This document shows, one piece after another, positions 1 to 9,800 of a stretch of 64,000 nt of DNA. Each line of letters opens with the position of its first letter. Position 1 is the stretch's first letter. Both the position numbers and the translations under genes were made by a program. The notes under the pieces were generated by a model. It saw only the letters and a program-made list of their open reading frames with translations, made no database searches and was not told the DNA's origin. This stretch comes from Spirochaetales bacterium (GTDB lineage: Bacteria; Spirochaetota; Spirochaetia; JABMQR01), in assembly GCA_018399255.1 (NCBI GenBank), contig JAGYPA010000001.1, positions 127,019 through 191,018 of the forward strand, written 5' to 3'.

Positions 1-795
1 TTATATGAAATACCCACCCCGTCAATGGAAGATACTTTGCTGGTTAAAGATCGTGTTTTTGTTAATAAATTTGTTTACGGTCCGGAACTATATCCAGGCG
101 GTCCAAAAGTGCTCTCCTTTTTTCAGCCTCAGCGAAATGAGATAATTGTTTTTGAAAATCCCAACTACATCTCCAGAGGTTCGCTTTTTGATATTGTAAA
201 CAGGATCACGTATATGATTACTTTATCGCTGGTAAATCTAGACAAGGATGAGAATGGGAATCCGCGCGCTCAGCTTTATGTCAAGAGGGCTGTCGGTATG
301 CCTGGCGATATTGCAGCTTTCAATGCCGGTGATTTGACTATACGACCGGAAGGGTTTGCAGGACCCCTGACAGAATATGAATTACGTAAACTTTCAGGGT
401 TTGATCACCCCATGAAACGCCAGATATCAGAAAATGATTATCCAACTTTTACCCTTGCTGCATACGGTCAGGCTTATTCTGGCAGCGGCCTGGAAATCCC
501 TGACTATCTGAATGAAAAGGGCACTCAAAGCGCAAAATTCGTTGACTACTATCATTATTATGGTTCTTTTTATCACATGAAAAAAATGATTGATCCCTCT
601 GACAAAAAAGCACGCTCTCTTGCCGCCCGCTATGCTCTGGGATTTTACATTCCAGAAAACCACGTGCTGCCTCTAGGAGATAATAGAGACAATTCATCTG
701 ACGGCAGATATTTTGGACCGGTAGATTTCTCCAATGTTCTTGGGAAAACTATATTCCGTTTCTGGCCGTTGGGAAGAGTCGGTATTGCAAACTGA
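1..795 (+). CDS. lepB: Signal peptidase I, 3' part (5' end outside window)
   Basis: Membrane-bound type I signal peptidase (S26 family), which cleaves signal peptides from exported preproteins on the outer face of the inner membrane. The frame is open from base 1, so the start and the N-terminal membrane anchor lie upstream. The catalytic serine is codon 22-24 in the motif PTPSMEDTLL; the general-base lysine is codon 283-285 in VKRAVGMPGD. The C-terminal box LGDNRDNSSDGRYFG is intact near nt 673-717. About 100 residues between the lysine box and this last box are unusually long, typical of the extended versions found in some diderms. The stop is followed within a few bases by hemW. The first ATG in the window (nt 25) lies after the catalytic serine and cannot be the true start. 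Confidence 0.93.
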   Translation, partial: LYEIPTPSMEDTLLVKDRVFVNKFVYGPELYPGGPKVLSFFQPQRNEIIVFENPNYISRGSLFDIVNRITYMITLSLVNLDKDENGNPRAQLYVKRAVGMPGDIAAFNAGDLTIRPEGFAGPLTEYELRKLSGFDHPMKRQISENDYPTFTLAAYGQAYSGSGLEIPDYLNEKGTQSAKFVDYYHYYGSFYHMKKMIDPSDKKARSLAARYALGFYIPENHVLPLGDNRDNSSDGRYFGPVDFSNVLGKTIFRFWPLGRVGIAN

Positions 796-2128
796 TGTGA
801 AATTTCCTTCTGCCAATCACGATGAACACTCTATAGCCAGGCTCATTGCCGGACAATCCGAACTATCTCTCTATGTGCATATTCCCTATTGTACCCAAAA
901 ATGCGGTTACTGCAGTTTCTTTTCAAGGCCCCTGCCGGCGCGAAACGGCTATATTGATCCCGGAAATCCTGTCATTAGCCGGATTCTTGAAGAAATACAC
1001 GAAGCAGCCGTCCTGTTTGGAAAACCCTTTAAAACATGTTATATCGGAGGGGGTAATCCGGGACTGCTTAACAGGGAAATACTTCAGGAGATACTGGCAG
1101 CTGCAAGTATGCATGGCAGGGCGGGTGAAATATCCATTGAAAGCAATCCTGAATCACTCGACGCAAGCCTGATAGAGTTTTTGGCAGATGGAAAAATAGA
1201 TCGTTTAAGTCTCGGTGTGCAGAGTCTGTCGAAAAAGAATCTGGAGACAATAGGCAGAAATTTTTCCGATCCGGAACAGATCCGAAATATACTGGCAGAA
1301 TACTGCTTGCCGGGTCGTACATGGGAACTCAATATCGATCTGATTACTGGAATCCCCGGACAGGAAGACAGAGAAACTGCAAAAGATATGGATGAAATCA
1401 TAGATTCAGTATCCCCGGACCACCTGTCAATATATGAATTAAGCATAGAACCTGGAACCCCGCTTTATTTACGGTACAATGCATTCCCCGGGGGTATCCA
1501 CCTTGAGGATTTGAGAGATGAAAGTGGAAAAAACCTGAGAAAAATCTGGAAACATGCTGCTGCCCATGGCTATAAGCAGTATGAGATATCAAATTTTGCA
1601 CGTCGGCTTACGGATTTGGAAACTGATGTTTTTCATACCTGCAGACACAACCAGACTTATTGGGCAATGAGACCGTATCTTGGCATTGGCCCTGGTGCAG
1701 CTTCCACCCTATACGCAGACGGCTGTGCTGCTCGCATAGAAGCGCTGCATGATTTGTCCTCATATTCTGAGTATAGAGGGGGTAGAGGGGGTAGGGGGGG
1801 TGCGTTTTCGCAGGGATATTTGATTGAGGATCTTACAAGCCTTGAATTTTTGCAGGAAAAACTGATTATGGGTTTGAGAACCAGTGAAGGCCTGGTGAAA
1901 AGTGAGTTTTCCAGAATATTCAAACTACCAATTGACGTTTTATTGCCGCAGACTTTTCAAAAAATGCTTTATAAGAAATATGCAGTTGAAACTGAGGATA
2001 CATTTTCCCTGACTGAAAACGGAAAAATACTGATAAACACCATTCTGGTGGAGATGTTTCTCGAAATCGACCGAAGCATTAAATTGCTGCCCACCGGTAT
2101 AGACTTGACAGCTGTTTTTGAGCTGTGA
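785..2128 (+). CDS. hemW: HemW-type radical SAM protein (coproporphyrinogen III oxidase-like)
   Basis: Radical-SAM protein of the HemN/HemW family, about 447 residues. The CX3CX2C cluster motif is at residues 36-43 (YCTQKCGYC), preceded by LYVHIP as usual for the family. The SAM-binding glycine motif reads GGGNPG where GGGTPS is common. HemW proteins are thought to be haem chaperones; true HemN oxidase activity is not implied. Start choice: TTG at 785 has GGAAG eight bases upstream; GTG at 797, just after the lepB stop, or ATG at 734, overlapping lepB by 62 nt, are alternatives. Near residues 330-342 a run of Arg-Gly-Gly repeats is encoded by three G-tracts (5, 5 and 7 G), an odd low-complexity insertion. 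The promoter for yebC lies inside its 3' end. Confidence 0.85.
   Translation: MQTDVKFPSANHDEHSIARLIAGQSELSLYVHIPYCTQKCGYCSFFSRPLPARNGYIDPGNPVISRILEEIHEAAVLFGKPFKTCYIGGGNPGLLNREILQEILAAASMHGRAGEISIESNPESLDASLIEFLADGKIDRLSLGVQSLSKKNLETIGRNFSDPEQIRNILAEYCLPGRTWELNIDLITGIPGQEDRETAKDMDEIIDSVSPDHLSIYELSIEPGTPLYLRYNAFPGGIHLEDLRDESGKNLRKIWKHAAAHGYKQYEISNFARRLTDLETDVFHTCRHNQTYWAMRPYLGIGPGAASTLYADGCAARIEALHDLSSYSEYRGGRGGRGGAFSQGYLIEDLTSLEFLQEKLIMGLRTSEGLVKSEFSRIFKLPIDVLLPQTFQKMLYKKYAVETEDTFSLTENGKILINTILVEMFLEIDRSIKLLPTGIDLTAVFEL
1774..1800 (+). repeat. G-tract microrepeat inside hemW
   Basis: Three near-identical units of TAGAGGGGG type end in a run of seven G (1794-1800). In frame they encode Arg-Gly-Gly three times. 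Such runs are prone to slipped-strand changes, so the hemW frame could be lost or regained here. Seen directly in the sequence; the functional effect is inference. Confidence 0.75.
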
Positions 2129-2132
2129 TAAT
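2105..2132 (+). promoter_or_regulatory. Sigma-70-type promoter for yebC-ruvCAB-queA
   Basis: A perfect TTGACA (2105-2110) is followed after 16 bases by GATAAT (2127-2132), five of six matches to the consensus -10. It sits in the last codons of hemW, about 65 bp before the yebC start. Predicted from sequence only. Confidence 0.55.
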
Positions 2133-2198
2133 TTGACTTGAAATTAAGACAATTTCAGATATCAGAAATTTTTTGAAATCATTTAACAAGGAGATATC

Positions 2199-2942
2199 AT
2201 GTCCGGACATAGTAAATGGGCATCTATAAAGCATAAAAAGGGCGCTGCTGACGCTAAAAGAGGAAAAGTTTTCACCAAAATCATCAAGGAAATCACGGTG
2301 GCTGCTAAACTGGGAGGAGGTGATCTGGAGGCCAATCCCCGTCTCAGAACTGCAGTACTCAAAGCTAAAGCTGAGAACATGCCGAAAGACAACATAGACC
2401 GGGCCATAAAGAAGGGAACCGGAGACCTTGAAGGAGTCGATTATATAGAACTTGTTTACGAAGCCTACGGACCAGGCGGGGTAGCCTTGATGATCGATGC
2501 CCTGACGGACAACAAAAACCGGACTGCAGCTGATGTGCGAATGGTCCTGACCAAATCAGGCGGAAACCTCGGTGAGACCGGCTGTGTGGGCTATTTATTT
2601 AATAGAAAAGGTATTATAGAGTACTCTTCGGAAACATACACGGAAGATGAAATTTTTGAAGCAGCCCTTGAAGCAGGTGCAGAAGATGTTACCAACCAGG
2701 ATGACCTGCTGGAGGTAATAACTGAACCTGAAGAATTTCTTACAGTTCTGGAAGCTTTACAGACCGCTGGATTCAAGGAACAGTCTGCGGAAGTAACAAA
2801 AATCGCTGACACAACGGTAAATCTTGGAACTGAACAGACCCATAAAGTTCTCAGACTCATAGACCGCCTCGAGGATCTGGATGATGTCCAGAGCGTATCG
2901 ACAAACCTTGAAATAGCCGATGATTATGTACCGGAAGATTAG
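2199..2942 (+). CDS. yebC: YebC/PmpR (TACO1) family protein
   Basis: Conserved cytosolic protein of the YebC/PmpR/TACO1 family, 247 residues, the usual length. Some members act as transcription regulators and others help ribosomes through difficult sequences such as polyproline; which role applies here cannot be told. The N-terminus [14 protein letters not shown] and the motif [14 protein letters not shown] near residue 64 are diagnostic. AAGGAG lies eight bases before the ATG. yebC next to ruvC-ruvA-ruvB is a widespread bacterial arrangement; ruvC follows after 6 bases, so the genes are very probably cotranscribed. Confidence 0.95.
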   Translation: MSGHSKWASIKHKKGAADAKRGKVFTKIIKEITVAAKLGGGDLEANPRLRTAVLKAKAENMPKDNIDRAIKKGTGDLEGVDYIELVYEAYGPGGVALMIDALTDNKNRTAADVRMVLTKSGGNLGETGCVGYLFNRKGIIEYSSETYTEDEIFEAALEAGAEDVTNQDDLLEVITEPEEFLTVLEALQTAGFKEQSAEVTKIADTTVNLGTEQTHKVLRLIDRLEDLDDVQSVSTNLEIADDYVPED

Positions 2943-2948
2943 TTTCGA

Positions 2949-3437
2949 ATGATTATACTTGGGATAGACCCCGGTCTTGCTAAAACCGGCTGGGGGGTTG
3001 TTGAAGCCCGGAATCAAAAATTTACCCTGATTGCTTACGGTGTTATTAAAACTGAAACCGATTTAACGCTTGAACAGAGAATTTTCACGATAACTGAAGA
3101 ATTTGTATCATTGGCAGATCGCTATGGACCTACCGATGTCAGTATAGAAGACATCTATTTCTTCAAGAATATCAGCAGTGCCTTCCCCATAGCTAAAGTA
3201 ATTGGAGCTATTGGCTATGCAGCAATGGCCAGAGGCATAGCTTTCAGAACCTTTACGCCGCTTCAGATAAAAACGGCTCTGACCGGGAACGGCAGAGCTG
3301 AAAAAAATCAGATTCAGGAGATGGTGCGGCTTCTTCTGGGACAGACTGAAATTCCCAGACCGGACCATGCGGCTGATGCATTGGCTGCCGGTATATGTTA
3401 TCACAATCATGCTGTGTATAATCAGAGGATGGGATAA
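2949..3437 (+). CDS. ruvC: Holliday junction resolvase RuvC
   Basis: Endonuclease that cuts Holliday junctions made during recombination repair, working with RuvAB. It has 162 residues, close to family length. Acidic metal ligands are visible: Asp in GIDPG at the N-terminus, Glu in SIEDIYFF near residue 60, and the C-terminal PDHAADALA, where a His replaces the first Asp of the Escherichia coli DAAD motif, as in many RuvC proteins. The start is the first ATG, 6 bases after yebC. The stop is directly followed by the ruvA ATG, suggesting translational coupling. Confidence 0.95.
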   Translation: MIILGIDPGLAKTGWGVVEARNQKFTLIAYGVIKTETDLTLEQRIFTITEEFVSLADRYGPTDVSIEDIYFFKNISSAFPIAKVIGAIGYAAMARGIAFRTFTPLQIKTALTGNGRAEKNQIQEMVRLLLGQTEIPRPDHAADALAAGICYHNHAVYNQRMG

Positions 3438-4070
3438 ATGATCGATGCTGTGTATGGAAAAGTAGAAAAAACCTGCGAGAATACCATTATTATTCATAGT
3501 GGATGTATTGATTTCGAGCTTCAGGTTTCAACTATCAGCTCACGTTATTATGCTTCTTTGGCTGGAGAAGAGAGGAATGAGTGCAAAGTGTATGCCTATC
3601 TGCAGCACCGTGAGGACGCTATGGTGTTATATGGGTTTAAGGATGTCGATGAGCGAAACATGTTCCTTGAGGTGATTACAGTACAGGGAATTGGTCCGAA
3701 ACAGGCCCTTAAGATTCTTTCCAGCATCACCCCGGCAGATTTTATTACAGCTCTTGATACCGGTAACCTGTCTGTTCTGACATCGATACCGGGTCTGGGT
3801 ACAAAAACAGCCCAGAAAATGATACTGGCCTTACGTGACAAGCTGGCTTTACAGGAGCAGCAGACCCAGTCCGTCTCCCTTGCCGGAAGCGGCAAATTTA
3901 CCCGACAGATCATTTCAGATATCGTTCAGTCACTATCGGATATGGGTTATGATAAGAGAGATGTAAGAAATGCGGTAGAGCAGGGTATGACCGAGCTGGA
4001 CCAGGATAATGCAGCAGCTCAGGAACTCGAGAAAAAACTCTTCACGATAGCTTTGATAAAACTGGGGTAA
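3438..4070 (+). CDS. ruvA: Holliday junction branch-migration subunit RuvA
   Basis: DNA-binding subunit of the RuvAB branch-migration motor, 210 residues. The N-terminal OB fold begins [11 protein letters not shown]. The tandem helix-hairpin-helix region is clear, with [13 protein letters not shown] near residue 80 and [13 protein letters not shown] near residue 115, the glycine-rich loops that hold the DNA backbone. The C-terminal domain III that contacts RuvB is present after a glutamine-rich linker. It starts at the base after the ruvC stop and ends 4 bases before the ruvB GTG. Confidence 0.95.
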   Translation: MIDAVYGKVEKTCENTIIIHSGCIDFELQVSTISSRYYASLAGEERNECKVYAYLQHREDAMVLYGFKDVDERNMFLEVITVQGIGPKQALKILSSITPADFITALDTGNLSVLTSIPGLGTKTAQKMILALRDKLALQEQQTQSVSLAGSGKFTRQIISDIVQSLSDMGYDKRDVRNAVEQGMTELDQDNAAAQELEKKLFTIALIKLG

Positions 4071-4074
4071 TTTT

Positions 4075-5112
4075 GTGGATCAGGAAAAAACGAATTTAAT
4101 GGCTTCAACCTATCAGGAAACCCAGGATGCTCATGAGAATATTCTTCGCCCGAAGCTGCTTCAGGACTTTCTTGGACAGGAAGCATTGAAGCAGAATCTC
4201 TCAGTTTTTATTCAGGCCGCCCGGGATCGAGCTGATACACTTGACCATATGTTCATCAGTGGTCCCCCCGGACTTGGTAAAACGACTCTTGCATCAATCA
4301 TTGCTAATGAGATGCATACTGAAATTAAAATGACATCTGCCCCGGCCCTGGAAAAGCCAAAGGACCTGGCGGGTATTCTTACGACAATAAAAGAAGGAAG
4401 TATTTTTTTTATTGATGAAATTCACCGGCTTCGTCCTGTCATGGAAGAGATGCTCTATATTGCTATGGAGGATTTTGAAATAGACTGGATAATCGGGCAG
4501 GGGCCGGCTGCTAGAACCATAAGAATTCCTATTCCAAACTTTACGCTTATCGGAGCTACAACCAAGGCAGGCCAGGTTGCTTCACCCCTTTACACCCGCT
4601 TTGGCATCACGACGCGAATCGGTTTTTATCCTCAAGATGAACTGGCAGGAATTATCAGACGATCTGCACAGATCCTTGACACCCGGATTGAACCGGATGC
4701 CGTTAATCAACTAGCCGGAGCTGCCCGCGGAACCCCAAGGATTGCCAACAGGCTGCTCAAGCGTCTAAGGGATTACGCAGAAGTATTGGGTGACGGAATT
4801 ATCACTGCCGATATCATATCCATTGGTCTCGACAGGCTTGGTATAGATCATCAGGGACTTGAAGAGCAGGACCGTAACATTCTTCGGGCTATAATCAATT
4901 TTTACGGAGGCGGTCCCGTTGGAGCTGAAACGTTAGCTATATCTATTGGAGAAGCCATCGAATCCCTGGAAGATTTTTATGAACCCTATCTTATCCAGAA
5001 GGGATATCTGAAACGGACGCCCCGGGGAAGGGTAGCGACTCAGTCGGCTTATGATCTATTAAAATTACGCAAAGGTGACACTTCAAATGAAAACCAGGGA
5101 CTTCTTTTTTGA
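4075..5112 (+). CDS. ruvB: Holliday junction ATPase RuvB
   Basis: AAA+ hexameric motor that drives branch migration with RuvA. It has 345 residues with a GTG start. Walker [10 protein letters not shown] is at about residues 63-71, Walker B FFIDEIHR near 112, sensor/arginine-finger motif PLYTRFG near 176, and the winged-helix tail has [11 protein letters not shown]-terminus and length match the family. queA starts inside its last codons, so the operon continues. Confidence 0.96.
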   Translation: MDQEKTNLMASTYQETQDAHENILRPKLLQDFLGQEALKQNLSVFIQAARDRADTLDHMFISGPPGLGKTTLASIIANEMHTEIKMTSAPALEKPKDLAGILTTIKEGSIFFIDEIHRLRPVMEEMLYIAMEDFEIDWIIGQGPAARTIRIPIPNFTLIGATTKAGQVASPLYTRFGITTRIGFYPQDELAGIIRRSAQILDTRIEPDAVNQLAGAARGTPRIANRLLKRLRDYAEVLGDGIITADIISIGLDRLGIDHQGLEEQDRNILRAIINFYGGGPVGAETLAISIGEAIESLEDFYEPYLIQKGYLKRTPRGRVATQSAYDLLKLRKGDTSNENQGLLF

Positions 5113-6133
5113 TCTTCCCGAAGAACAGATAGCCCAAAAACCCGCTGATAAACGGGCGGAAAGCAGGCTGCTGGTTCTTGACCGCAAATCAGGCGGCATA
5201 ATACATACTTCAATGAAAAATTTCTCCGACTATTTCCCGCATCCTTCCTGTCTTGTGGTGAACAACTCAAAAGTTCGAAAAGCCCGTCTATTCGGAAAAC
5301 TTGATTCAGGAATCGATGTAGAAATTCTCTTTCTTGAAGAAATGGGTAATTCTGTATGGTCAATTATGTCGAATAAAACAAAACGCCTGAAACCTGGACG
5401 CATAATCAGATTTCCGGATGGGTACGAAGGGACAGTTATAGAAAATCCTCCGAAAAGCACCCCTGCAGAGGATATTAAAGGTGTTAAATCCATCAGACTT
5501 AATCCTGCAATTGATGAGCATTTTTTTATCACCTATGGCCATGTCCCCCTGCCTCCCTATATCAGCCGGCGGGATACCGAAGAAGATATATCAAGATATC
5601 AAACAGTATATGCAGAAAAAATCGGGTCGGTTGCCGCCCCCACTGCCGGACTCCATTTCACTGAATCAATGCTGGAGTCCATTCGGGCTCTGGGCTCGAC
5701 TATTGTTCCTGTAACCCTTCATGTTGGAACTGGAACATTTTTACCGGTACGTTCTGAACTGATAGCAGATCACAACATGCATTTTGAAAGTTATGAGATT
5801 ACCGCTGAACAAGCTGATATGATTAACAGGAGTAAAGCTTCGGGTGAGAAAATAATCGCAGTGGGAACTACTTCGGTAAGAACGTTGGAATCAGCGGCAA
5901 ACTCCGGCGGCTGCATTTTACCCGGTAGAAATAAGACCAATCTGTTCATTACTCCCGGATATGTATTTAAAGCCGTTGATTGCCTGCTGACAAATTTTCA
6001 TACTCCAGAATCAACTCTGTTGATGCTTGTATCTGCATTTGCCGGGTATGATGCAGTCATGCATGCCTATCATGAAGCAGTGAGGGAAAACTACAGATTC
6101 TTCTCGTATGGTGATGCTATGCTGATAATCTGA
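5087..6133 (+). CDS. queA: S-adenosylmethionine:tRNA ribosyltransferase-isomerase QueA
   Basis: Transfers and rearranges the ribosyl part of SAM onto preQ1-modified tRNA to give epoxyqueuosine. It has about 348 residues. Recognisable blocks are [13 protein letters not shown] at the N-terminus, [10 protein letters not shown] in the middle and PTAGLHFT near residue 185; [12 protein letters not shown] and [12 protein letters not shown] are near the end. ATG 5087 is chosen because AAAGGTG lies nine bases upstream and [11 protein letters not shown] matches family N-termini; an in-frame GTG at 5075 adds four residues. It overlaps ruvB by 26 nt and its 3' end overlaps convergent tmk by 43 nt. tgt at 30.1 kb belongs to the same queuosine pathway. 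Confidence 0.95.
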   Translation: MKTRDFFFDLPEEQIAQKPADKRAESRLLVLDRKSGGIIHTSMKNFSDYFPHPSCLVVNNSKVRKARLFGKLDSGIDVEILFLEEMGNSVWSIMSNKTKRLKPGRIIRFPDGYEGTVIENPPKSTPAEDIKGVKSIRLNPAIDEHFFITYGHVPLPPYISRRDTEEDISRYQTVYAEKIGSVAAPTAGLHFTESMLESIRALGSTIVPVTLHVGTGTFLPVRSELIADHNMHFESYEITAEQADMINRSKASGEKIIAVGTTSVRTLESAANSGGCILPGRNKTNLFITPGYVFKAVDCLLTNFHTPESTLLMLVSAFAGYDAVMHAYHEAVRENYRFFSYGDAMLII

Positions 6134-6744
6134 CTGACTTGCTCGAATATTCTTCTGCTCAGCGCATTGATCTCCTGCGTACCGTCAAATCGGATAAGGC
6201 GGCAGTTTTCAGGAAGCGCATCAAAAGCCCGTTCATACATTAAATACACTTTTTCCTGAAAATCCAGCTGCTCAAACTGATCATGCGATGTCCGATTGCT
6301 GAGTCTGCTCATGCAGACTTTCGGAGGAGTATCCAGATACACGATAATTTGCGGATAGGGAAAATTCTGGTTAATTAATGCGATCTCTTCATAGGGAGTA
6401 TCAATCGACTGGTATGCCAGTGATGAAAAGAAGTAACGGTCGGTAATAACAATACCGCCGGCATCTGCAAAAACCTGCATGCCCGTTTTATGATTGCGTA
6501 TATGATCCTCACGGTCAGCGGCAAAAAGAAAAGCCAGGGCTTTTGGAGTTATTGAGAATTCACCCCTTAAAGCCCGCCTGATAAGTTTGCCGATTATCGA
6601 ATCCGTCGGCTCGCAGGTCTGTAATACAGATTGGCCAAGTTCTTTCAGCGTATCTGCAAGCAGCTCTGTCTGGGTGGTGGTACCGGCACCATCGAGTCCT
6701 TCAAAAACTATCGTATTAGCCAGTATCTCTTTTTTTTCGTTCAT
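6091..6744 (-). CDS. tmk: Thymidylate kinase
   Basis: Phosphorylates dTMP to dTDP, needed for DNA synthesis. It has 217 residues with family hallmarks: VFEGLDGAGTTTQ at residues 13-25, the DRYFFSSLAYQ motif near 102 that holds the nucleotide, and the LID segment near 155. The Walker A motif is atypical: the invariant lysine of GxxxxGK[ST] is a threonine (T22). It is transcribed opposite to its neighbours and its 3' end overlaps queA tail-to-tail. The assignment rests on overall motif order; altered phosphate-loop chemistry is possible. Confidence 0.9.
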   Translation of the reverse strand: MNEKKEILANTIVFEGLDGAGTTTQTELLADTLKELGQSVLQTCEPTDSIIGKLIRRALRGEFSITPKALAFLFAADREDHIRNHKTGMQVFADAGGIVITDRYFFSSLAYQSIDTPYEEIALINQNFPYPQIIVYLDTPPKVCMSRLSNRTSHDQFEQLDFQEKVYLMYERAFDALPENCRLIRFDGTQEINALSRRIFEQVSQIISIASPYEKNL

Positions 6745-6833
6745 ACATCTTATTTATAATATATTATTTCAAAAAAAAACATCTTTATTAGTAATCTTTT
6801 TCATACTACTATTGTTAATCAATAGGTCAGGTA

Positions 6834-9800
6834 ATGTATAAAAAACAAAAATTGAGATATTTTTTTTTTACAGCTTTACTCATTTCTCTGTCAATGCTTC
6901 TTGCACTTCCTGTCGTGCAAGTCCTTCAGAGACATGCCTTCCGTTTTATAAAGAACGAAATATCTTTACTTGAGAATAGCATCGGGCTTGATGTATCGTA
7001 TAATACCGATGCACATGACATCTTCCGTCAGGTAACTTTTCAGGAATTACATGTTTTTGATCGTTCAGTCCTGCCTGAAGAAATAGCACATGCTGGCTAC
7101 GTCAAGCTAAGCTACAATCTCCCGGCTATGCTCTTACACAGTGAAGAAGCCCACAAAATTCAAATTGAGTCAGGCGGCTTAAGAGGGAATGTTTCATTAG
7201 AACTTCTTAATTCTATTCTGACGGAACTTTCCCTTTCACAATCTGCACAGGATTCAGAAGAAGAAAAAAAAGGCTGGATACAAAAAAAAATAGCTCAAAT
7301 AACTGAGAACCTGATCATTGAATTCAAGATTGTGGACGCCAATGTTATAATTGCACTGGATGATATAAAACTTAATTTAGTAGAATCGAATGCTGAAGTA
7401 ATAGTTCAGGACGGCAGATTTTCACATGGTTCACTTGATGCGAAGATGTTTGAGGCTTACTTTTCCGGAAACAGTTCACCGTCAGTTGAGAATTCTACGA
7501 TTAAAGCTGCAAACTCTGCAATTACCGCAAATTTGACTGATAAGGGTATTGAGGCTGTCTTTTTTCTGGATTCTCTGGATATTCTTCTGCCAGATATGCA
7601 AAATGATCCAATCATGAGTAAGGCCGCAGCACTAGAAGGCAATGTATTCTTCGAATCTGAAACATTATTACTGAAAACCGTTACAGCTGAAATCGATTCG
7701 GTTTCAACCTCTCTTTCTATGCACGATCTATTCTTCGAACTGACAAATGAAGACAGCTTTCTTTCGATCGAACAGATTGGTGATGCTAGTAACTATGGTG
7801 TTGTTATTAATTCCAATACCTTTACGGCAGCTGTGTCAGAGTCAGGAAAAGATTTATCCGCCTTCTCGGAAATCCAGAATCCAGAAGTAAGATTTCAGGG
7901 AAGCTTATCTCCTTTAACCAATTTTTCTTCATTTTCATGGGTTTCCGGATCAGTGCTGGCTGATATTCCGATCAATCTCCTGCTGAAGGGAGGCAAGTAT
8001 GATCAAAGTGACAAACTTAAGATCATGCTCCCGGAAACTTCGGCCGAGATTTTTCGCAATCCAACTAAGGATACTCTGAACTATCTTGGACGGAGCAGCG
8101 CTTTTTCAGCCAGCATCGATTCAGTGCTATCTGATGCTGCAGCAGGATTTCTCAATCTCTCGTTTCCAACAATTCTTGTTGAAACAAAAAATGAAGACTT
8201 GGTAGATATTTCCTTTCAATCCAATGATGCTGCTATCAGCGCTGGTATAGAGGATTGGAAGATAGATGCTGCTGCTGTTAATCCGCAACTTTTCATCATG
8301 CAGGCGGCAGATGGCCTTTCAGCGCGTCTTTCAGCTGCCTTTCGCGCCTCAATATTTTCAGGGGATGATGTAAAGTCCTCATTTTCCGCCCCCCTTGCCG
8401 TATCAGCAAACTTTGCTCCTGAATCCGGAAATATAATTACACAAATATCTTTTAACGACCTTTCAGTAGATGATATTACGCCAACCCTTTCTGGTATCAT
8501 CAGTCTCGAAACTGTAATTGATTCTCCCCATATCACGGCAAATATACGGTTGGATGAACTCAGTGCAGATCTGCAGTATAACAGCTTGGAAAAAACCTTT
8601 TCATCTATACTTGTTTTTAAAAAGTTCCTTCCTCTCCGGTACAGTTCCTATATGAATCTCTTCATCGCGCAGAACATCACAGAATACATAAACCCTCTTT
8701 CCATCAGCGGTTCGGCTGTGCTGAACGGATCGTTTAACGGCAAACTTACAAATGCTTTATATTCCGGAAAATTCACCGTGGGAAATGCTGTGCTGACAGA
8801 GTCTCTTGTTCTTGACTCTTTTTATATCGATTTTTCCGGAAATTCTGAAACAATAGTCATTCATGCCTTAACTACCGAATTAGATGGTTACGGTCTGTCG
8901 GCATCAGGGGCACTGCAGATACAATCCTTTATACCAGAAATAAATGTAATGATATCAATACCCCCCCGGACAGCCATGGATAAAAATACGCAGCTCTCAG
9001 TTCAACTGACCGGTTCAGAGCTGCTGTCAGGAGCGGCTGTTGTTGAATATTCAAATCTTCCGGAACTGAGCCTCTCTTTTGATTATGCCCTGGATACTGA
9101 GATGATCACTGCAGACTTGATCGGGAATATTTTTTTTAACGGTTATGCATATGATTTTAACCTTTCATCAAATCTTGCTGAAAAAAGTGCAACAGCAGAG
9201 ATAAACCCTCCTGACTCAGGAACTTATACAATATCGGCAACGCTTGAATCTATTACAGAACAGCCTTCAATAAACGGTAGTTTTATAATTGACAATGGGT
9301 TTCTGCCAGATTATCTTACGGTCTCTCCGGCACTCCAGTCGGTACGAATTTCAGCCGGTGGTGATTTCCAGATAACCAATCTGGAGGATTGGCTGGTGAA
9401 TTTTGCTATTATTGAATTTGAAGATATTCTGATCGGAAATAAAGCTGTTGATTTCTCCCTTTCTGATACAGCAATAGCTCCGCAGACAATTACTGCAGGA
9501 ATAGTGAAATTTCAGGACTCTTACAGGAGCCTTAGCGGAAAAGCGCGAGCTGAATTTATTACTGATGAATCGGGAGGACTGGAATTCTCTTCATCAATAG
9601 AACTGCGAAATGAGATTGAAGAATATGCTATAACTTTTTCACTCAAGGACGGTGCATATTCAATATTTACCGAGTTATGGGCTGCTGATCTTCGTCATCT
9701 TCCAATTGACTTGGGAACTGGCTATGCTGATGGATTCTTACGCTTTCAAGGAAATGCAGAGAGTTATAAGCTGCGAGCGGACTTAGGAATTCGCAACGGC

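Noticed and set aside
1084-1446. Long antisense frame within hemW, and many similar antisense frames elsewhere
   Set aside because: They lie entirely opposite well-supported genes, have no ribosome-binding sites or family motifs, and are expected shadows.
1774-1800. G-quadruplex in hemW
   Set aside because: Only three separate tracts of three or more G are present close together; a standard four-tract motif is not met, so it is reported only as a slippage repeat.
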